From Antennarius striatus (taxonomy: Eukaryota; Chordata; Actinopteri; Lophiiformes; Antennariidae), in NCBI RefSeq assembly GCF_040054535.1, contig NC_090781.1, forward strand, positions 16,644,982 to 16,708,981: DNA of 64,000 nucleotides, in the 5' to 3' direction. Positions 33,603 to 45,692 of the stretch are shown here, in pieces. Numbering within the stretch: the first letter of the stretch is position 1; the number at the start of each line of letters is the position of its first letter. Below the pieces are notes generated by a model. The model saw nothing but the letters and a program-made list of their open reading frames with translations, had not been told where the DNA came from and ran no database searches. Position numbers and translations under genes: made by a program.

Positions 33603-35400
33603 CAGAAAGTCACATCCAAGGGATATGAATTAACGAAACACACTATTTCATGTGAATAGATTTCTTTTAATGTAACACTAACAAAGAAACAGCTAGAAAT
33701 GTGTTCCAACTTCTTGTTCCAAGTTTTTTAGCAAGCTCTGTAACCAAAAAAGTTGAATCTCAAGCTTATTTTTGCCCATTAATTGATTAAATTACCCATA
33801 AATTCTAATAATTCTTCTCTTTAATTATTTCACAAGCAAGCCATTTACATTGCAATTGTTGGGAATTTCCATTAAACAATAGAAATAACCACAAGATGCA
33901 TGTGCTTACACAAATATAGATTGCACTTAGTTCCTTGTCTATCACAAAATGTTCTTAACACAAAAGGACACATCACACACAGTATATAGATAAGTGATAC
34001 TCGTTAGGCTGAGCTCATCCCTTAAGGACAGTCAAACCCAAACAATGTGAAGATCACGGTCAATGAACATTCAGGACTCTTCTATAGAGGATTACATAAC
34101 TTTACATGCTGAAACCCATTGTTTGATTAACTTCTCCAATTTATTGTAACATTGTTATGCCAAAATACTCCGATTTCTGAAGGAGTAAGGAATGACAAAT
34201 TTTGTAATACATTTTTTAAATAAAGAAAAACAACTGCATTTATTATTTCTTATCTATAGTTGTATATACAGGTAGCTATATTTTCTACAAATTCCATCAC
34301 TGCTAAGGATTTTACTTTTAAACTGATGGTCGCAAAATTGTTTATATTTCTGCATAAAATCACCCAGTTTATTTACAAACTATTTATTTTTGAATAGAGA
34401 GGCAGAAAAGTCACAGGTTTGTAATTTGATACAATGTGTTTATCATCACTTTTAAAGATTTGAGCTGCCTTAGCTATTGTCATCATATCAAGAAACACAT
34501 TTGTTTATAAGTGATATATCAACAGTATTATCATTGATACATTTTTTACTCCAGGTCACTTCTCAAACATCACCCTCAAAAACTACCAATGATTATTGAA
34601 TTGCTATTAAGAAGAAAAAGTATACTGAAGTATACTCCATTAATTTATTGTTGAATGCAAAATCACAATTATTTTGACATCACTAATTTCCCTTTCTAAC
34701 TTTGGGTCTACATTCACAAAAAGAAAAAAGTGTTTGAACACATGAGCTATTTCCTCTCAGTCAATGACAATTACAGTCATCTCATGTACAAAAAAATGGA
34801 TGGATGAATGGATGGATGGATGGATGGATGGATGGATAAATTGTCATTATTTACAAAATATTTTGGAAAATCAAAGTTAACAATGATTTTTGTTTAATAA
34901 TACCCTTGGGTATGTTCTAGGTGTTCAAGGTGCAATTAATATTATTTTATAGTGCTTTAAAAGTAATTGATCTTCTACCATTGATAGCCTTTTTTGGGCA
35001 ATCTCTTAATGTCAGTCTGTTTTTAGATTTTTCTTGCATACCCTCCTTATCCTTTATTCTATGTATGATGAATTCCCTATAAAACCTATTTTCCTTTTCA
35101 CATAGTTTTTCCAAAATTTCTGTAAACCATAGTTTTCACAGATTTTTTTTAACTACAGCAAGGGAGTGTTATCATTGTCTTCATAATCCAAGATTGGATA
35201 ACAAATCCCAAAAGATTTAAGAGCCACAAACAAGAGCTTCTGTCGTAAAAAGGAAGATAATGAACCAATTGCGAACCCGGAGTTTCAGGTAAATGTCAAA
35301 TCTGTGCTCTCAAGTACCTCCAAAAGATCTGCAGGGGATGTAAATGCTGCACGGAGGAAAATTCCTACAGGCACTGTCACAGAGAACAATGAGCTGATCC
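33603..35400. other. Intergenic DNA with one (GGAT)n array
   Basis: No gene is supported. A (GGAT)n array lies at 34796-34838, preceded by AAAAAAATGGATGG, like a Rex3 tail. Confidence 0.5.
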
Positions 35401-35415
35401 ACATTACATCTATTC

Positions 35416-35417
<2 letters not shown>

Positions 35418-35451
<34 letters not shown>

Positions 35452-35475
35452 GCACGCACGCACGCACGCACGCAG
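35418..35475. repeat. (CA)n-(CGCA)n microsatellite
   Basis: About fourteen CA units pass directly into seven CGCA units. The frame over it is an artefact. Confidence 0.95.
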
Positions 35476-35934
35476 GAAATTACATAATTTCACAAACATT
35501 CACAAGGCATGGTCAGCAATATGAGTCAAGATACATTTACACAGAATTGTACAAATTTAAAAGAAAAGAGGTTTCTGTCATTGTGCACTTTATAGGGTTT
35601 TCTCTCCTAATTGGAAAACTATGTAAGCTTTCATACATTTAGGACATTGTTTCAAAAAGTAGACTGGCAAGTGGGATAAAATATATTACACAATGAATTC
35701 TCATTCATTCACTCCCTTTGCACATCTCTCATTACTTTTATTTATTAATTTTGGAAACATACAGATGTCAGACTGAACTAAGGAAAATTTGCACATAATT
35801 TCCACATCATTTGAATAGTGAACAAAATACCTTATTTTTTTGACATTGAAGACGCATATTATATAATGCTCTACTACAATATTGTAAATATAGACACAGA
35901 GCTATTATCTCATATACTGTATGTACCGATGATA
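35476..35934. other. Intergenic DNA, nothing recognised
   Basis: AT-rich sequence downstream of receptor 6; it could hold that gene's 3' UTR end. Confidence 0.4.
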
Positions 35935-36088
<154 letters not shown>

Positions 36089-36107
36089 AAATCTGATTAC
36101 ATTACTA

Positions 36108-37046
36108 TTACATCTTTGATGAACTTCCAATTAATTTGAGTATTATTGTTAACCTGTCCTTAAGCTCTTTGGTTTTAAGTCCATATATTATAGGGTCCAA
36201 AAGAGGGGGTAAAAATATAACTGACAAACCAAGACCCCTTCTAACCAAAGGTTTCACAATATCAATGCGATGAGCAAGGAGAGTAACAAATGTATTAACC
36301 TGTAGAATTACATAAGCAATTATATGTGAGCTACATGTCTGGAAGGCTTTTTGCCGGGTGCTAGCCTCACTGGTGGCAACACAAGTATGCAAAATCTTTC
36401 CGTATGTGTACAACATTATCATCATTGGTATGCCTTGGAGGACAAATAACATGACCAGTCCATAGATGTTGTTCACACTGGTGTCCTGACAGGTTAGTTT
36501 CAGCAAAGATGGATTGTTACAAAATAAATCCACAATCTTTGTCCTGCACAATGTCAACTGTACAAGCAACAAAATCAAGACAAATATAATCAAGAAACTC
36601 AGAAACCACACTGAAATAATAATTCTTATTAAGTTACATGTAGACATAATGGAATTATATCTCAAAGGATAACAAACTGCAATATATCTGTCATATGCCA
36701 TGGCACTCAAGATCAGCAAGTTTGCTGAACCATAGAAATGTATAGTAAAAGCCTGAGTGACGCAGGCAGGGTAGGAAATCTGCCTGTTCTGTGTCACAAT
36801 GCTGAAAACAAAGTGTGGATAAAAACCCGTAGCACCCAAAATGTCACTGATCGGCAAGTTGCACATTAGCATAAACATTGGCTTGTGCATTTTTTTACAG
36901 CAAATAATGGTCATTAATATTAGCAGGTTGCAAAACAAAACCCACAAATACAGTAAAGTCCCAAACACAAATGCAGGGTAAATATATACATCAGATAATT
37001 CAAGTGATTCTAGTGTTAGTAAACCTGTAGATAAATTTGTGTCCAT
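36108..37046 (-). CDS. Odorant receptor 6 (second teleost OR group)
   Basis: An intact intronless receptor of 312 residues. I choose the start at 37046 (MDTNLSTGLL), which places an N-glycosylation site at N4 and matches the paralogues; an in-frame Met at 37136 would add 30 residues. Landmarks: HKPMFMLMCNLPISDILGAT in TM2, MAYDRYIAVCYPLRY after TM3, CRTKIVDLFCNNPSLLKLTC in the second extracellular loop, KAFQTCSSHI at TM6 and PPLLDPIIYGLKTKELK in TM7. The usual NP of the TM7 NPxxY-type motif is DP here. Confidence 0.95.
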   Translation of the reverse strand: MDTNLSTGLLTLESLELSDVYIYPAFVFGTLLYLWVLFCNLLILMTIICCKKMHKPMFMLMCNLPISDILGATGFYPHFVFSIVTQNRQISYPACVTQAFTIHFYGSANLLILSAMAYDRYIAVCYPLRYNSIMSTCNLIRIIISVWFLSFLIIFVLILLLVQLTLCRTKIVDLFCNNPSLLKLTCQDTSVNNIYGLVMLFVLQGIPMMIMLYTYGKILHTCVATSEASTRQKAFQTCSSHIIAYVILQVNTFVTLLAHRIDIVKPLVRRGLGLSVIFLPPLLDPIIYGLKTKELKDRLTIILKLIGSSSKM

Positions 37047-37594
37047 GGTTGGTATTGCTTTGTAATTTTGCGAATGTTTCTTTGAAATTTCTCTGAAATG
37101 CTGGACGAACTGAAAAAAAGAAAGACAAACAGTCATAACCAGAGATTACATTCAATGGAATCATTCATCTGTGCCTCTGATATCTTACCTCTGGAACTAT
37201 GGGATCTTTTTGTCACCACATACATGAGGTAAAAGAGGTTGGCTCTTATATAGGGAGCTGAGCTGACTTCACCAAGAACTGCATGATGCTGACATACAGT
37301 CAGGAAAACACTTATGATGTAATACTGTTTTACAATCCTGTGAAGGGTACAGAACACACATAAACATAGTTTTAGCATTTAGACATTCAAAAAAGTTAAT
37401 TTTTAGATTACAAGATAGTTTTATGAAGCAGTGAGTGTTTGCCACATTTCAGACAGATTGTTGAAGTATATTTCACTCAGGTCCATCAGACTGACCATAA
37501 TCTGAAGTCTTCGAGTCTTTTTTGTACTATCACATCATAAGATTTAGAGGAAATGCAAAACTTTTGCTTCTAACCTTGTAGACAATAGTCAGTC
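37047..37594. other. 5' flank of receptor 6
   Basis: AT-rich DNA with neither a gene nor a recognised repeat; it probably contains the receptor promoter. Confidence 0.4.
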
Positions 37595-37690
37595 ATTCAT
37601 TCTTCATCAATACGTGCTTTATCCACTGTTGCGGGTCGCGTTCTGCTGGAGCCTACCACAGCTGGCTGGGGGCGTGAGGCAGGGTTCACT
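37595..37690 (-). mobile_element. 3' fragment of SINE, reverse orientation
   Basis: GTGCTTTATCCACTGTTGCG and GGAGCCTACCACAGCTGGCT match the reverse of the 3' end of the SINE at 47720-48062 (CAGCCGGGATAAGCTCC...GACCAGCGCAAGCGGATGA). Only about 95 bp remain. Confidence 0.65.
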
Positions 37691-38584
37691 GTACGCACGA
37701 TACCACCGCAATTTTTGGTAGACAATATAATATAATTTATTTTAAACATAGTACATTGAATTTTCACATACAATGCCTTGACAAAAATATTCCACAATGA
37801 CATCCCCATCAATCTACCACACGTCAAAGTCAGTCTGCTTCCAAGTTATATTCTAGAGCTGTTTCTAATAGAATGTATAGATTTACAGGTCTCTAGAAAA
37901 TCTTTACTGTCAAATGATATCAAATAAAAAAGCAAGTCTTTAAAATCAAATCAAAACATAGCTGAAGTTGATTCAACATTGTGTCAAAGTTGACGTGTCC
38001 TCCTAAGTGCCTTATCTAAATCCTGATTAAAAAAACATCAATTAGCAAAGCAGGCTTCTTGAGTAAATCTCAATAATGATATCAATGTAATATAAGGATC
38101 AGATTTCATGGTCAATGAGAGACACTACGAGGTTCAAACTATCATTCTACCATTGTGTTTAAATGTAATTACAGTAGGGAAACTGAACTGAATGGATGTT
38201 TCTGTTCTCTGAGTAGATTCTTTCTTCTTCTTTTATACTTTTGTTCTTTCATTCTTAAAACACATTTAATAAATTCACTGATATTACTCTGAGGTCCTAA
38301 TACTCACTTTCATCAACTTCACATCTTTGTCTTGTCTGGTAATATATTATCGGAAGAATCGTTCAGAATGTCTGACCAAACCCTAGCAGGCTTTAGAAAT
38401 AATATTTTCACATGCTACAATTATGGCAAGGTTGGAAACTTTTTCATGTTGTCCATCACCTTTACACCAGCTTCTCAGAGAGTCCATAGGTTACCACATG
38501 GCCACTGACTAATTCAAACCCAAACCCATTATCGAGGTTACAGCTGCCACTCTTCCTTTACTTCTCTTTGTTATTCCATTATTT
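37691..38584. other. Intergenic DNA, nothing recognised
   Basis: AT-rich sequence with stops in all frames; no gene or nameable repeat. Confidence 0.5.
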
Positions 38585-38935
38585 CATTTAATTTTAATTT
38601 TATTAACTCTATTAATCCCCGAAGGGAAATTAAGACTCCACTCTACACACAGGTTAGTAGTTACATGCATCTGTATAGTGTGTACAGGCCTGTAACACAC
38701 ACACAAGGGGCTTGTAGGCATGCAGGTGAGGGGGAGGTAGAGTGGCGGGCAGCTCTGTCGTGGTGCGCCTCGAATGAGCAACTTGTAAAGGGGACGTCGC
38801 CTTGTTCAAGGGCGCCTCCGCAGTCCTCCAGAGTGTTTTTTGGACGGGAGCGGGAATCGAACCGCAGATCTCAGAACATTGGATGACCCGCTCTACCGCC
38901 TGCTTTACCACTGAGCCAGTGCCGCCCATCTGTTA
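38585..38935 (-). mobile_element. tRNA-derived SINE, full or nearly full length
   Basis: Reversed it reads GGGCGGCACTGGCTCAGTGG (A-box region), TCTGCGGTTCGATTCCCGCT (B box), CGCCCTTGAACAAGGCGACG, GTGTACACACTATACAG-type text and an end AATTTCCCTTCGGGGATTAA with ATAAA-rich tail. This last part is the LINE-like 3' end common to many fish SINEs. It is the same family as 28141-28420 and 48118-48358. Confidence 0.8.
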
Positions 38936-39398
38936 TCTCCACCAACCTGCCTTCTTTGATCGAAGTTAAAACTGAACATTATTCTGAAGCAGTCACCTTG
39001 TATCTCTTTGTACTGAAATGAGACCAAAACAGAGATGCATGCATGTATGTGTTATCTATAGAAAGAAAAAATACAAAAGCATTCATTATCTTGTCACTGT
39101 GTAGTCTAATCACTGTCATCATATCTGTCAGTGAATTTGCCAAATCTGGTATCATTTTGTTTCATGCCACTGTGGGGAAATGATGTAATGAAGTCATACA
39201 TATTTTAAGTGGGCATATTTTGTTTTTGCACTGGAATTAAGGATTCACCAACTTTCCAAATCCTGCCTTGGCCCCTAGTAATAGCATCTATCGCTGTCTT
39301 GCTGGATTTTTGATATGCATTTGCCAAATATGAATGAAAACAAAGACACATATTTCCTTTTAAATCCTGTCAAGAGCCTCTTAACTTTCATAGAAATG
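38936..39398. other. Intergenic DNA, nothing recognised
   Basis: No supportable gene; AT-rich with scattered short runs. Confidence 0.45.
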
Positions 39399-39460
39399 TG
39401 AAGGTGCTCACATGATTTTGTTCAACCTAATGGTTGAACAAAATCATGTGAGCTCTTTCA
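39399..39460. repeat. Near-perfect hairpin, 22-bp perfect stem with 4-base loop
   Basis: The arms 39406-39427 (GCTCACATGATTTTG...) and 39432-39453 are exact complements around the loop TAAT. With a small mismatched step, TGAA/TTCA pairs extend the stem to roughly 39398-39460. No known repeat or gene surrounds it. It could be a foldback element or, if transcribed, an RNA hairpin of microRNA-precursor size. Confidence 0.85.
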
Positions 39461-40223
39461 CGCTCTCTTTTTTTTTTCTATACTAAATGTCTGAAAAACT
39501 TGTGGACAATGTGTGTATTTTTTTCAAACATACTCAACATTACATTTTGTACAAATTTTGTCTATTTTTGTGTTAAATTCAGGAAATAACTATCATGGTT
39601 CATGATTAATAATAATTACTGATTTATGAATGTAAGAATCTTAGCAATTTACTTAGAAGGTGTTCATAGGGTCCCTAGTGAGGGAATAAAGCTGTAACTA
39701 TAGAGGAAAATTTGCCAAGCACACTCGTATTCAGAAAGATATGGGATAAAAAGTGAAGACAAGAGAATGAATGTGGAATATTTCAGACATTATTAAAAAG
39801 CAATGAAACGGCATTTTAAGTATTATACTATAGGCAATGCACAGCATTACACAATATCTCAAATTAAAATCGTATATAATTTCACTTTAAAAACCACAGA
39901 AACACTCAAGCAGTGATTATAATAAAAAGAACATTCATACTACGCTCATTAAATGTGACCTATTATATACCAATTAAAGTTCACTTGTACTGAGGACAAA
40001 AGTATGCTGACAAAATAAAATCTGAATGTCAAATCCAGTAAATCCTATGTCCCATGCAGGAATCAGCATTTCTGAGACTAAAACTTTTGAAAAGTGGTTT
40101 TGATTATGTTCAAGTATTTACACATGCATGAGTAATTTGTTTTCACAAAAATACTAACACTATCCATCTAATGATTATTGTAGCTGACAAAGCTCAATGC
40201 TGTCAAGCTCGTTTTTTAAAGAT
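39461..40223. other. 3' flank of receptor 7, nothing recognised
   Basis: AT-rich sequence without gene or repeat signature. Confidence 0.45.
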
Positions 40224-41162
40224 TTAAACAGATACTGTGCTCTTCTTCAATACTCTCAGTAGAGTGTTCCGCACTTCACTTGTATACAGACCATATACAA
40301 GTGGATTCATAAGAGGGGGTATAAGAAATATCAGCATACCCATTATCTTTTGCAATTCAGCTGACACATTTTCAAACCTGTGAGATAAAATTGTGAAAGT
40401 TCCCACAAACTCAAATATGATTAGTATAACCAGCTGTGCAACACAAGTGTTGACAGCCTTCATCTTTGTTTCAGACCTCCTTGAAATCACACATGTGATC
40501 AATATCTTCACATAGGAAAATGCCTGAACAGACACACTTACAAGTTGCATGACAGTTGTATTAAATAATCCTATGATGTTATTGATAGCAGTGCTTCCGC
40601 ATGTAAGCTTCAAGAGAGATGGGTTATCACAGAACACATTCATAATGACAGATTTGCAAATGGGAAGCTTTATCTGCAAAGAGAACAATGATACAATTAA
40701 GACAAAATCGAGACCCCAAGCTAGAGAGATGATACAGATGACAACCCTGGGCGTCATGATAGCGCTGTAGCGTAATGGCATGCATATTGCAGCATAGCGA
40801 TCGAAGGACATTGCTGCAAGAATAAACAAAACTCCACCCCCGTACATGTGGAGGAAGAATGCTTGTAAAACACAGAGAGGATAGTAAACCACATGTGTTT
40901 CTGTCACTATGTCTGATAGTACTTTTGGCAACATTGCAGTTATGCCTATCAAGTCATTGAGGGGGAGACTAAACAGGATAAAATACATGGGTTTGTGAAG
41001 GTTCCTCTTCAGAATGATCAAAGTCAACAAAGTCAGATTAAAAAAAATGCCACAAAAATAAATGACTATACCAAGAAAAAATATGGGATACTTTCCTCCT
41101 GGTGGAATAATAAATGGATCCAGAGTTAACTTAGAGCTGAACCCAAAAGATATATTTTCCAT
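40224..41162 (-). CDS. Odorant receptor 7 (second teleost OR group)
   Basis: An intact intronless receptor of 312 residues. The start at 41162 (MENISFGFSS) matches receptor 5 (MENIYNTSS); an in-frame Met at 41276 would add 38 unrelated residues. N3 is an N-glycosylation site. Landmarks: HKPMYFILFSLPLNDLIGIT in TM2, MSFDRYAAICMPLRY after TM3, CKSVIMNVFCDNPSLLKLTC in the second extracellular loop, KAVNTCVAQL at TM6 and PPLMNPLVYGLYTSEVR in TM7. It is the last receptor before the chrna10-pgap2-stim1 block. Confidence 0.95.
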   Translation of the reverse strand: MENISFGFSSKLTLDPFIIPPGGKYPIFFLGIVIYFCGIFFNLTLLTLIILKRNLHKPMYFILFSLPLNDLIGITAMLPKVLSDIVTETHVVYYPLCVLQAFFLHMYGGGVLFILAAMSFDRYAAICMPLRYSAIMTPRVVICIISLAWGLDFVLIVSLFSLQIKLPICKSVIMNVFCDNPSLLKLTCGSTAINNIIGLFNTTVMQLVSVSVQAFSYVKILITCVISRRSETKMKAVNTCVAQLVILIIFEFVGTFTILSHRFENVSAELQKIMGMLIFLIPPLMNPLVYGLYTSEVRNTLLRVLKKSTVSV

Positions 41163-41799
41163 AGTTTTACAGACTTTAAGAAGAATACAGGCTGAAATGA
41201 AAACATACACGTTTTTTACATGACACTTACATACAATATGTATACCACCATGAAGTGGTGAGAGGTGTTGGACCACATTGGATTATTTATTGCTGCCACG
41301 ACTGTAAACATGTCTCAATTAGAATACGTCACCTTCTGCCCCTGGAATTATCAAGAGCTTTGAAAATATGATCAGGGATACTATTACTGCAAAGACCACA
41401 GATTAGTGTTAAAGAAAAATAAACACTCCATATACATACATATTTTTTTCCAGATAAATAAATCCAATGGCCATTTATAACAACAGTGTGTCCTCATGTT
41501 ACTTAATCAAATAGGTTAAGCAGAATGAACAAAAACTAAGGTGTAATCAGTGTTTCTTTTTAATATTTATTGCAGAATTAAATTGCTAATTTTTTAAAAA
41601 ATGTAAAAAAAAAAATCTAACCTCAGGAAGGGGTTAAACAGTTGTGATTCTAAATTGTGGGGGAACAGGCCTTAACTGTTTTATCTTCAAGAGGATGGAT
41701 AATTATAGCATTGGAGATTATGTTAAATGAGATGAATTTACATACACTATGCAATACATGCAGTAGCTGTCATTAACACATTGGCAGGCAGAGTGTATA
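41163..41799. other. 5' flank of receptor 7
   Basis: AT-rich sequence with no gene or repeat that I can name; it probably holds the receptor promoter. Confidence 0.4.
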
Positions 41800-41922
41800 A
41801 TGCAAAATCTGGGGTGCACTGGCGTCACGTCAGGAGTGTACGCCGCCTCTCGCCCCAAGTCCGCTAGGAAAGGCTCCAGCGGAAGAAGCGGGTAGTGAAG
41901 ATGTATGGATGTATGGAGTAGT
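41800..41922 (+). mobile_element. 3' fragment of a SINE
   Basis: GGGGTGCACTGGCGTCACGT, CCGCCTCTCGCCCCAAGTCC and GGCTCCAGCGGAAGAAGCGG resemble the 3' part of the SINE at 47720-48062, followed by an ATGTATGG-type tail. Confidence 0.5.
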
Positions 41923-41934
41923 TTGTCAGTGAAA

Positions 41935-42840
41935 ATTTGATCTCAAATTTAGACTCATCAAATTAGCCACCTTTTGCAGATATCACACCCAACGTGTTGG
42001 TACCATTCTTTCACCAACGGAAATTAAATATTCTTCAGACAGTTCTTCCCCACACTGTTTCAAGTTCTCCATAAATGCAGGCGGCGTTGCTCTCACCCTT
42101 CTGTCCAAGTTGTCCCAATCAGCTCAAAAAGGTTTAAGTCAGGAGACTGCGCTGGCCTTCCCATGATTTGAAGCTTGCTATTTTGTTCCTTTCGTCTAAG
42201 GTAGGCTAGAGGTATATTTTTGGTTATTATTCACCCAACACACTAAATGTATACTAGAGGGTACTGCATGGTGTTGTAAAATACCACGGAAGCTATTTTT
42301 CTTGAGGGTTCTTTTCACTTTATCTTAGGTAACGACTCTGGATCTGATGTTTCAGTCTCAAACCCTCACATTTCCTCCACGAATATCACATACTGAAGGA
42401 CCTTCCTTTCCCTTATCTGATGGTATAAAATATATACTGCATGATGAACCGAAGACTTCATATTTTGATTCAGCGGACCACAAGACTTTCTTTCACTCTT
42501 TAGTAGCAACCTGCACATCGAAGTCTCTTCTACACAGTTGAAACTGGGACTTTCTTACTTTGACCAGTATTAAGCTGTGCTTGAAGTTGCTGCCATGTTG
42601 CTGTTGGCTGTCAGAAAAGTATCTTTTGATACTCTTGTGGCTTTGGCTCTATAAGGCTTCTTTCTATCAGTTTCCTCCAGTTTTCAAGTGTTTTGACAGG
42701 GCAAAAAACTGTACTCACTACTCATTTACTTGTGACTTTCTTTGAAGGAAGTTTGAAGAAAAAGTAATTTATGAAGAGGAAAGACCTATGGTTTTAAGAA
42801 TTAAAATGGTCTGCTTCTCTTCCTTTCTTAACTAACTTTT
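41935..42840 (-). mobile_element. Old Tc1/mariner-type DNA transposon remnant
   Basis: Reversed Tc1-transposase phrases can be recognised in order: TTTAAGTCAGGAGACTGCGC for the conserved region around CPDLNPIE-type text, then AGACTTCATATTTTGATTCA and GCGGACCACAAGACTTTC for the usual 'denser' central part, then a GCTGTGCTTGAAGTTGCTGC region. Frames are lost throughout. Termini were not found. Identification comes from remembered Tc1 text and is moderate. Confidence 0.5.
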
Positions 42841-44394
42841 CCACATTTCCACTGTAATGATAGCAACACACAACTTCCTGCAGTACAATACTGTCCAAAT
42901 AATTTTAGATGGTTACCAAGTGTGTTCCAAAAGTGCTTTTATGGCAGACAGAGCTTGTTAGAAATCAACATTTGTGACACCTATAGTAAATGTTAGATCA
43001 ATGACGAAGGTTGATATAATAATTGCGGTAAAACCGCTGTGACTTGTGAACCCAGTTCTTCTTCCATGTAAAAAGCTTTTTTTGTAGTTTAAATGTACAT
43101 TATGTTTTTAGTTTTTGTGACTGAAGCACATCTGGCAGCTAATCACTTACCTCACACATAGTAATATATACATTATTTTATTATTATTTACCTTATCTGG
43201 TGCTATTGCATTGATACAATATACGTAGATACACTACAAACCGATCAAGTTACGTCAGCTGGATCCATCTTGCTTTGTCAAAACACGACTTCTAACGAGT
43301 CCCTTTGAGAGATAATTAAATGATATGTTTACTGTGTCATATTGTAATTAATCCCTGGACAATTAAGTCTCTAGTTGATAATGAGACTCCTTGTTATGTT
43401 CTCATGAAGAACATTGTTTAATAGCGCCCAAGGGGGGTGTAAATGTGACATTGCAAATTGTCGTCTAAACACTTTATTCTTTATCTTTAGTCATTGTTTA
43501 TTTCATCATGTTTCACATTTTTAAAGATCAATTTCACAGTTGGTACTAGTCTTAAACAGTTTTTACTTTGTCTAATTTAGTTTTATTTTCTATAATAACC
43601 TTAACCTGTAATGTCTTTTAAAACATTTAGCATTAATGACTTTCTCACATAGTTTCATCTATCAAAAGCTACATTAGAATAGTATTTCTTTTTTATTGAA
43701 TTTTTTTTTAAAACAGTGAAGAAAATACTAATTGAAATAGAGCACAAATCAGTGGTCACATCAGGCCTATGGAGACCAGACCTTGTTTGTGTCCCCAAAA
43801 GAGCAGTTAGGACATCAGGAAAGAGGAATCATCTCCCTCAGCAGAAACGAACATGATTGACCCTTGAGTGGCTTTCATAATTGATTGAACCTTCTAATTG
43901 CTTTTTGTGGTCTTTCTCTTTTACAACTATTAAAGTATGATCATGCATAACATCTTTAAAAAGCTTTCTGGCTGAAGTTAAAACTTGATTTGTTTCGAAT
44001 GTCCTCAACATCAGTGAAAGCAAAAGTGAGTGTTTATTCAGTTCCTCTCCTCATCCACCATATTTCCAGAAAATATTGCAGAGGACCTCATGTCAAGAAC
44101 AGATAAGTTCAGTTGTAAGACAACTTTTTAGAGTTTTAGCTGAAGACAGAACCTTGCCTTTTATAGTGAAGGTCACTCATATTTTACCTTAATGCAGCTG
44201 CTAAAATTCTGTCTGTCAAAAATGATATGAGCAAATTGTCCATCCTAGTATCCTTACATTTGCCACTTGGTCATTCATTAATTTTTTTAAAAACAGTTTT
44301 ATTCATTTCAAATGTTTGAATCAACTTGGCCCAGATTTATTGTATACTTTTGCTCATGCTGTTTTCTCAGGTCAGGTGACCAGAGTTTTTACTA
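42841..44394. other. Intergenic DNA, no gene supported
   Basis: AT-rich sequence with only short chance frames; no repeat family recognised. Confidence 0.5.
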
Positions 44395-44560
44395 GTACCA
44401 TCAATTAGACTGGCAATTGGGACCAACTGCGTCCTCTCAGTTGCGGCCCTTAAACTATGGAATACTCTTCCTATCCAGATCAGTTCAACGATGCCACTGC
44501 CACTGTTCACATCTCAATTAAACAGACCAACATACAGGATCGCATGAAAGACCCGAATGT
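44395..44560 (+). mobile_element. L2/CR1-type LINE ORF2 C-terminal remnant
   Basis: Translation of 44436-44500 gives SVAALKLWNTLPIQISS, the hallmark end of L2/CR1-group ORF2 (compare YRAPFLWNNFPIDIRKS in the LINE at 24157-24700). Only about 160 bp are recognisable. Confidence 0.6.
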
Positions 44561-44666
44561 AAAAACATACATAGGAACTGTCTTCTGATTTGGAACACAA
44601 AAAGTTTTGAACACAAATGCTTTATTTAATATTAAGTAGATTCACATTCAAAGTTCCTTCTGTATG

Positions 44667-44830
44667 GACCAGTGGTGTAATGGATAATGTGTTTAACTAC
44701 AGATGAGGACATTCTATGTTCAAATCCTGGTTGGCTCCTCATAGTTTTCTCTCTACAGTTCACTGACAACACATCCACGATATATCTCGCCCGTAGCCAG
44801 CTGGGATAGGCTCTAGCAGACCAGCATTTT
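44667..44830 (+). mobile_element. tRNA-Arg-like SINE
   Basis: The head GACCAGTGGTGTAATGGATA with a downstream B box GTTCAAATCC at 44719-44728 resembles a tRNA-Arg. The body ends in TCGCCCGTAGCCAGCTGGGA TAGGCTC-type text, as in other SINEs here. Acceptor-stem pairing is lost, so it is a SINE rather than a tRNA gene. Confidence 0.6.
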
Positions 44831-44919
44831 CAAAGAACAGTGTTCTTACAAAATGTGAAGAAAAAACATTGTCACAACTGTTTTTTCTGCAAGTACGTAC
44901 TGTACCTGTGTGGGATGTA

Positions 44920-45030
44920 ATTACATCCCGCGAAGGGGTTATGTAATTGTCGGTGTTTGTTTGTGTGATCGTCCGCCCGTTGTCCACCAAATATTTTCAC
45001 AACCGTTGCAGATAGAAAGATGAAACACAA
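44920..45030. repeat. Unclassified interspersed repeat, copy 1
   Basis: This copy matches 45693-45810: ATTACATCCC, TGTAATTGTC, the phrase GTCCACCAAATAT or GTCAACCAAATAT, TTCACAACCGTTGCAGA and GAAAGATGAAAC occur in the same order. Copies lie about 770 bp apart in direct orientation. Family not recognised. Confidence 0.75.
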
Positions 45031-45692
45031 CGGATCTTAACATTCTTGTATGAAAATGACCTCTTACCCCTCCTCATACTGTCATGTTTAATCACCTATT
45101 TGTTACACAACAAAATGAATGGCATAAAATAGAGCCACTATGTACGATACTGTACCTCTATATAGCAATAGAAGCCTTTCATTGTTTCATTAGAAAGACA
45201 CCAGTATGGTAAGTAAAATGACGAATCGGTTTCTAGGCTGTGTACCCTCATGTATATTTGTAAAAGATCAAAAACATAATATTACATTTGTCACTTCTTT
45301 CTTTTGCAAACCATTTGATTTTTTATTATGAAAAAATTGGAAATACTGTGCAGAAGCTGTTATATTAAATGAAAATTCAGAAATACAGTATATTGATTTA
45401 TCAACAGAGGAACGTTTCTTGTCTAAAGTTTTCACAGCATGAGAAGAAAGATGAGGGAATGTACTGTATATTGTGAAAGACAAAGCCTAAAAATGAAAAT
45501 GTTTATGAAAAAAAAAGAATTCTACTCATGTCTCAAGACAGAACATGGACTATTTCTAAGGAGGTGGGAATTTGGAAAACGTGAATGTCCATTAAATGAT
45601 CTGATAAAATGTAGTTTTTAATTAATCCTCTATAAACAACTATAAAATGAACAGTAGTAATCTCTCTTTTATGTTATGTTGTGTTAATACTT
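45031..45692. other. Intergenic DNA between two repeat copies
   Basis: AT-rich sequence without a supportable gene, 3' of the chrna10-like gene. Confidence 0.45.

Noticed and set aside
33603-35900. Odorant-receptor pseudogenes in the gaps of the cluster
   Set aside because: I looked for TM3 DRY-type and TM7 NPxxY-type text in the gaps on both strands and found none that I could support.
44667-44738. Possible tRNA-Arg gene
   Set aside because: Stem pairing is lost and it passes into SINE-type sequence.
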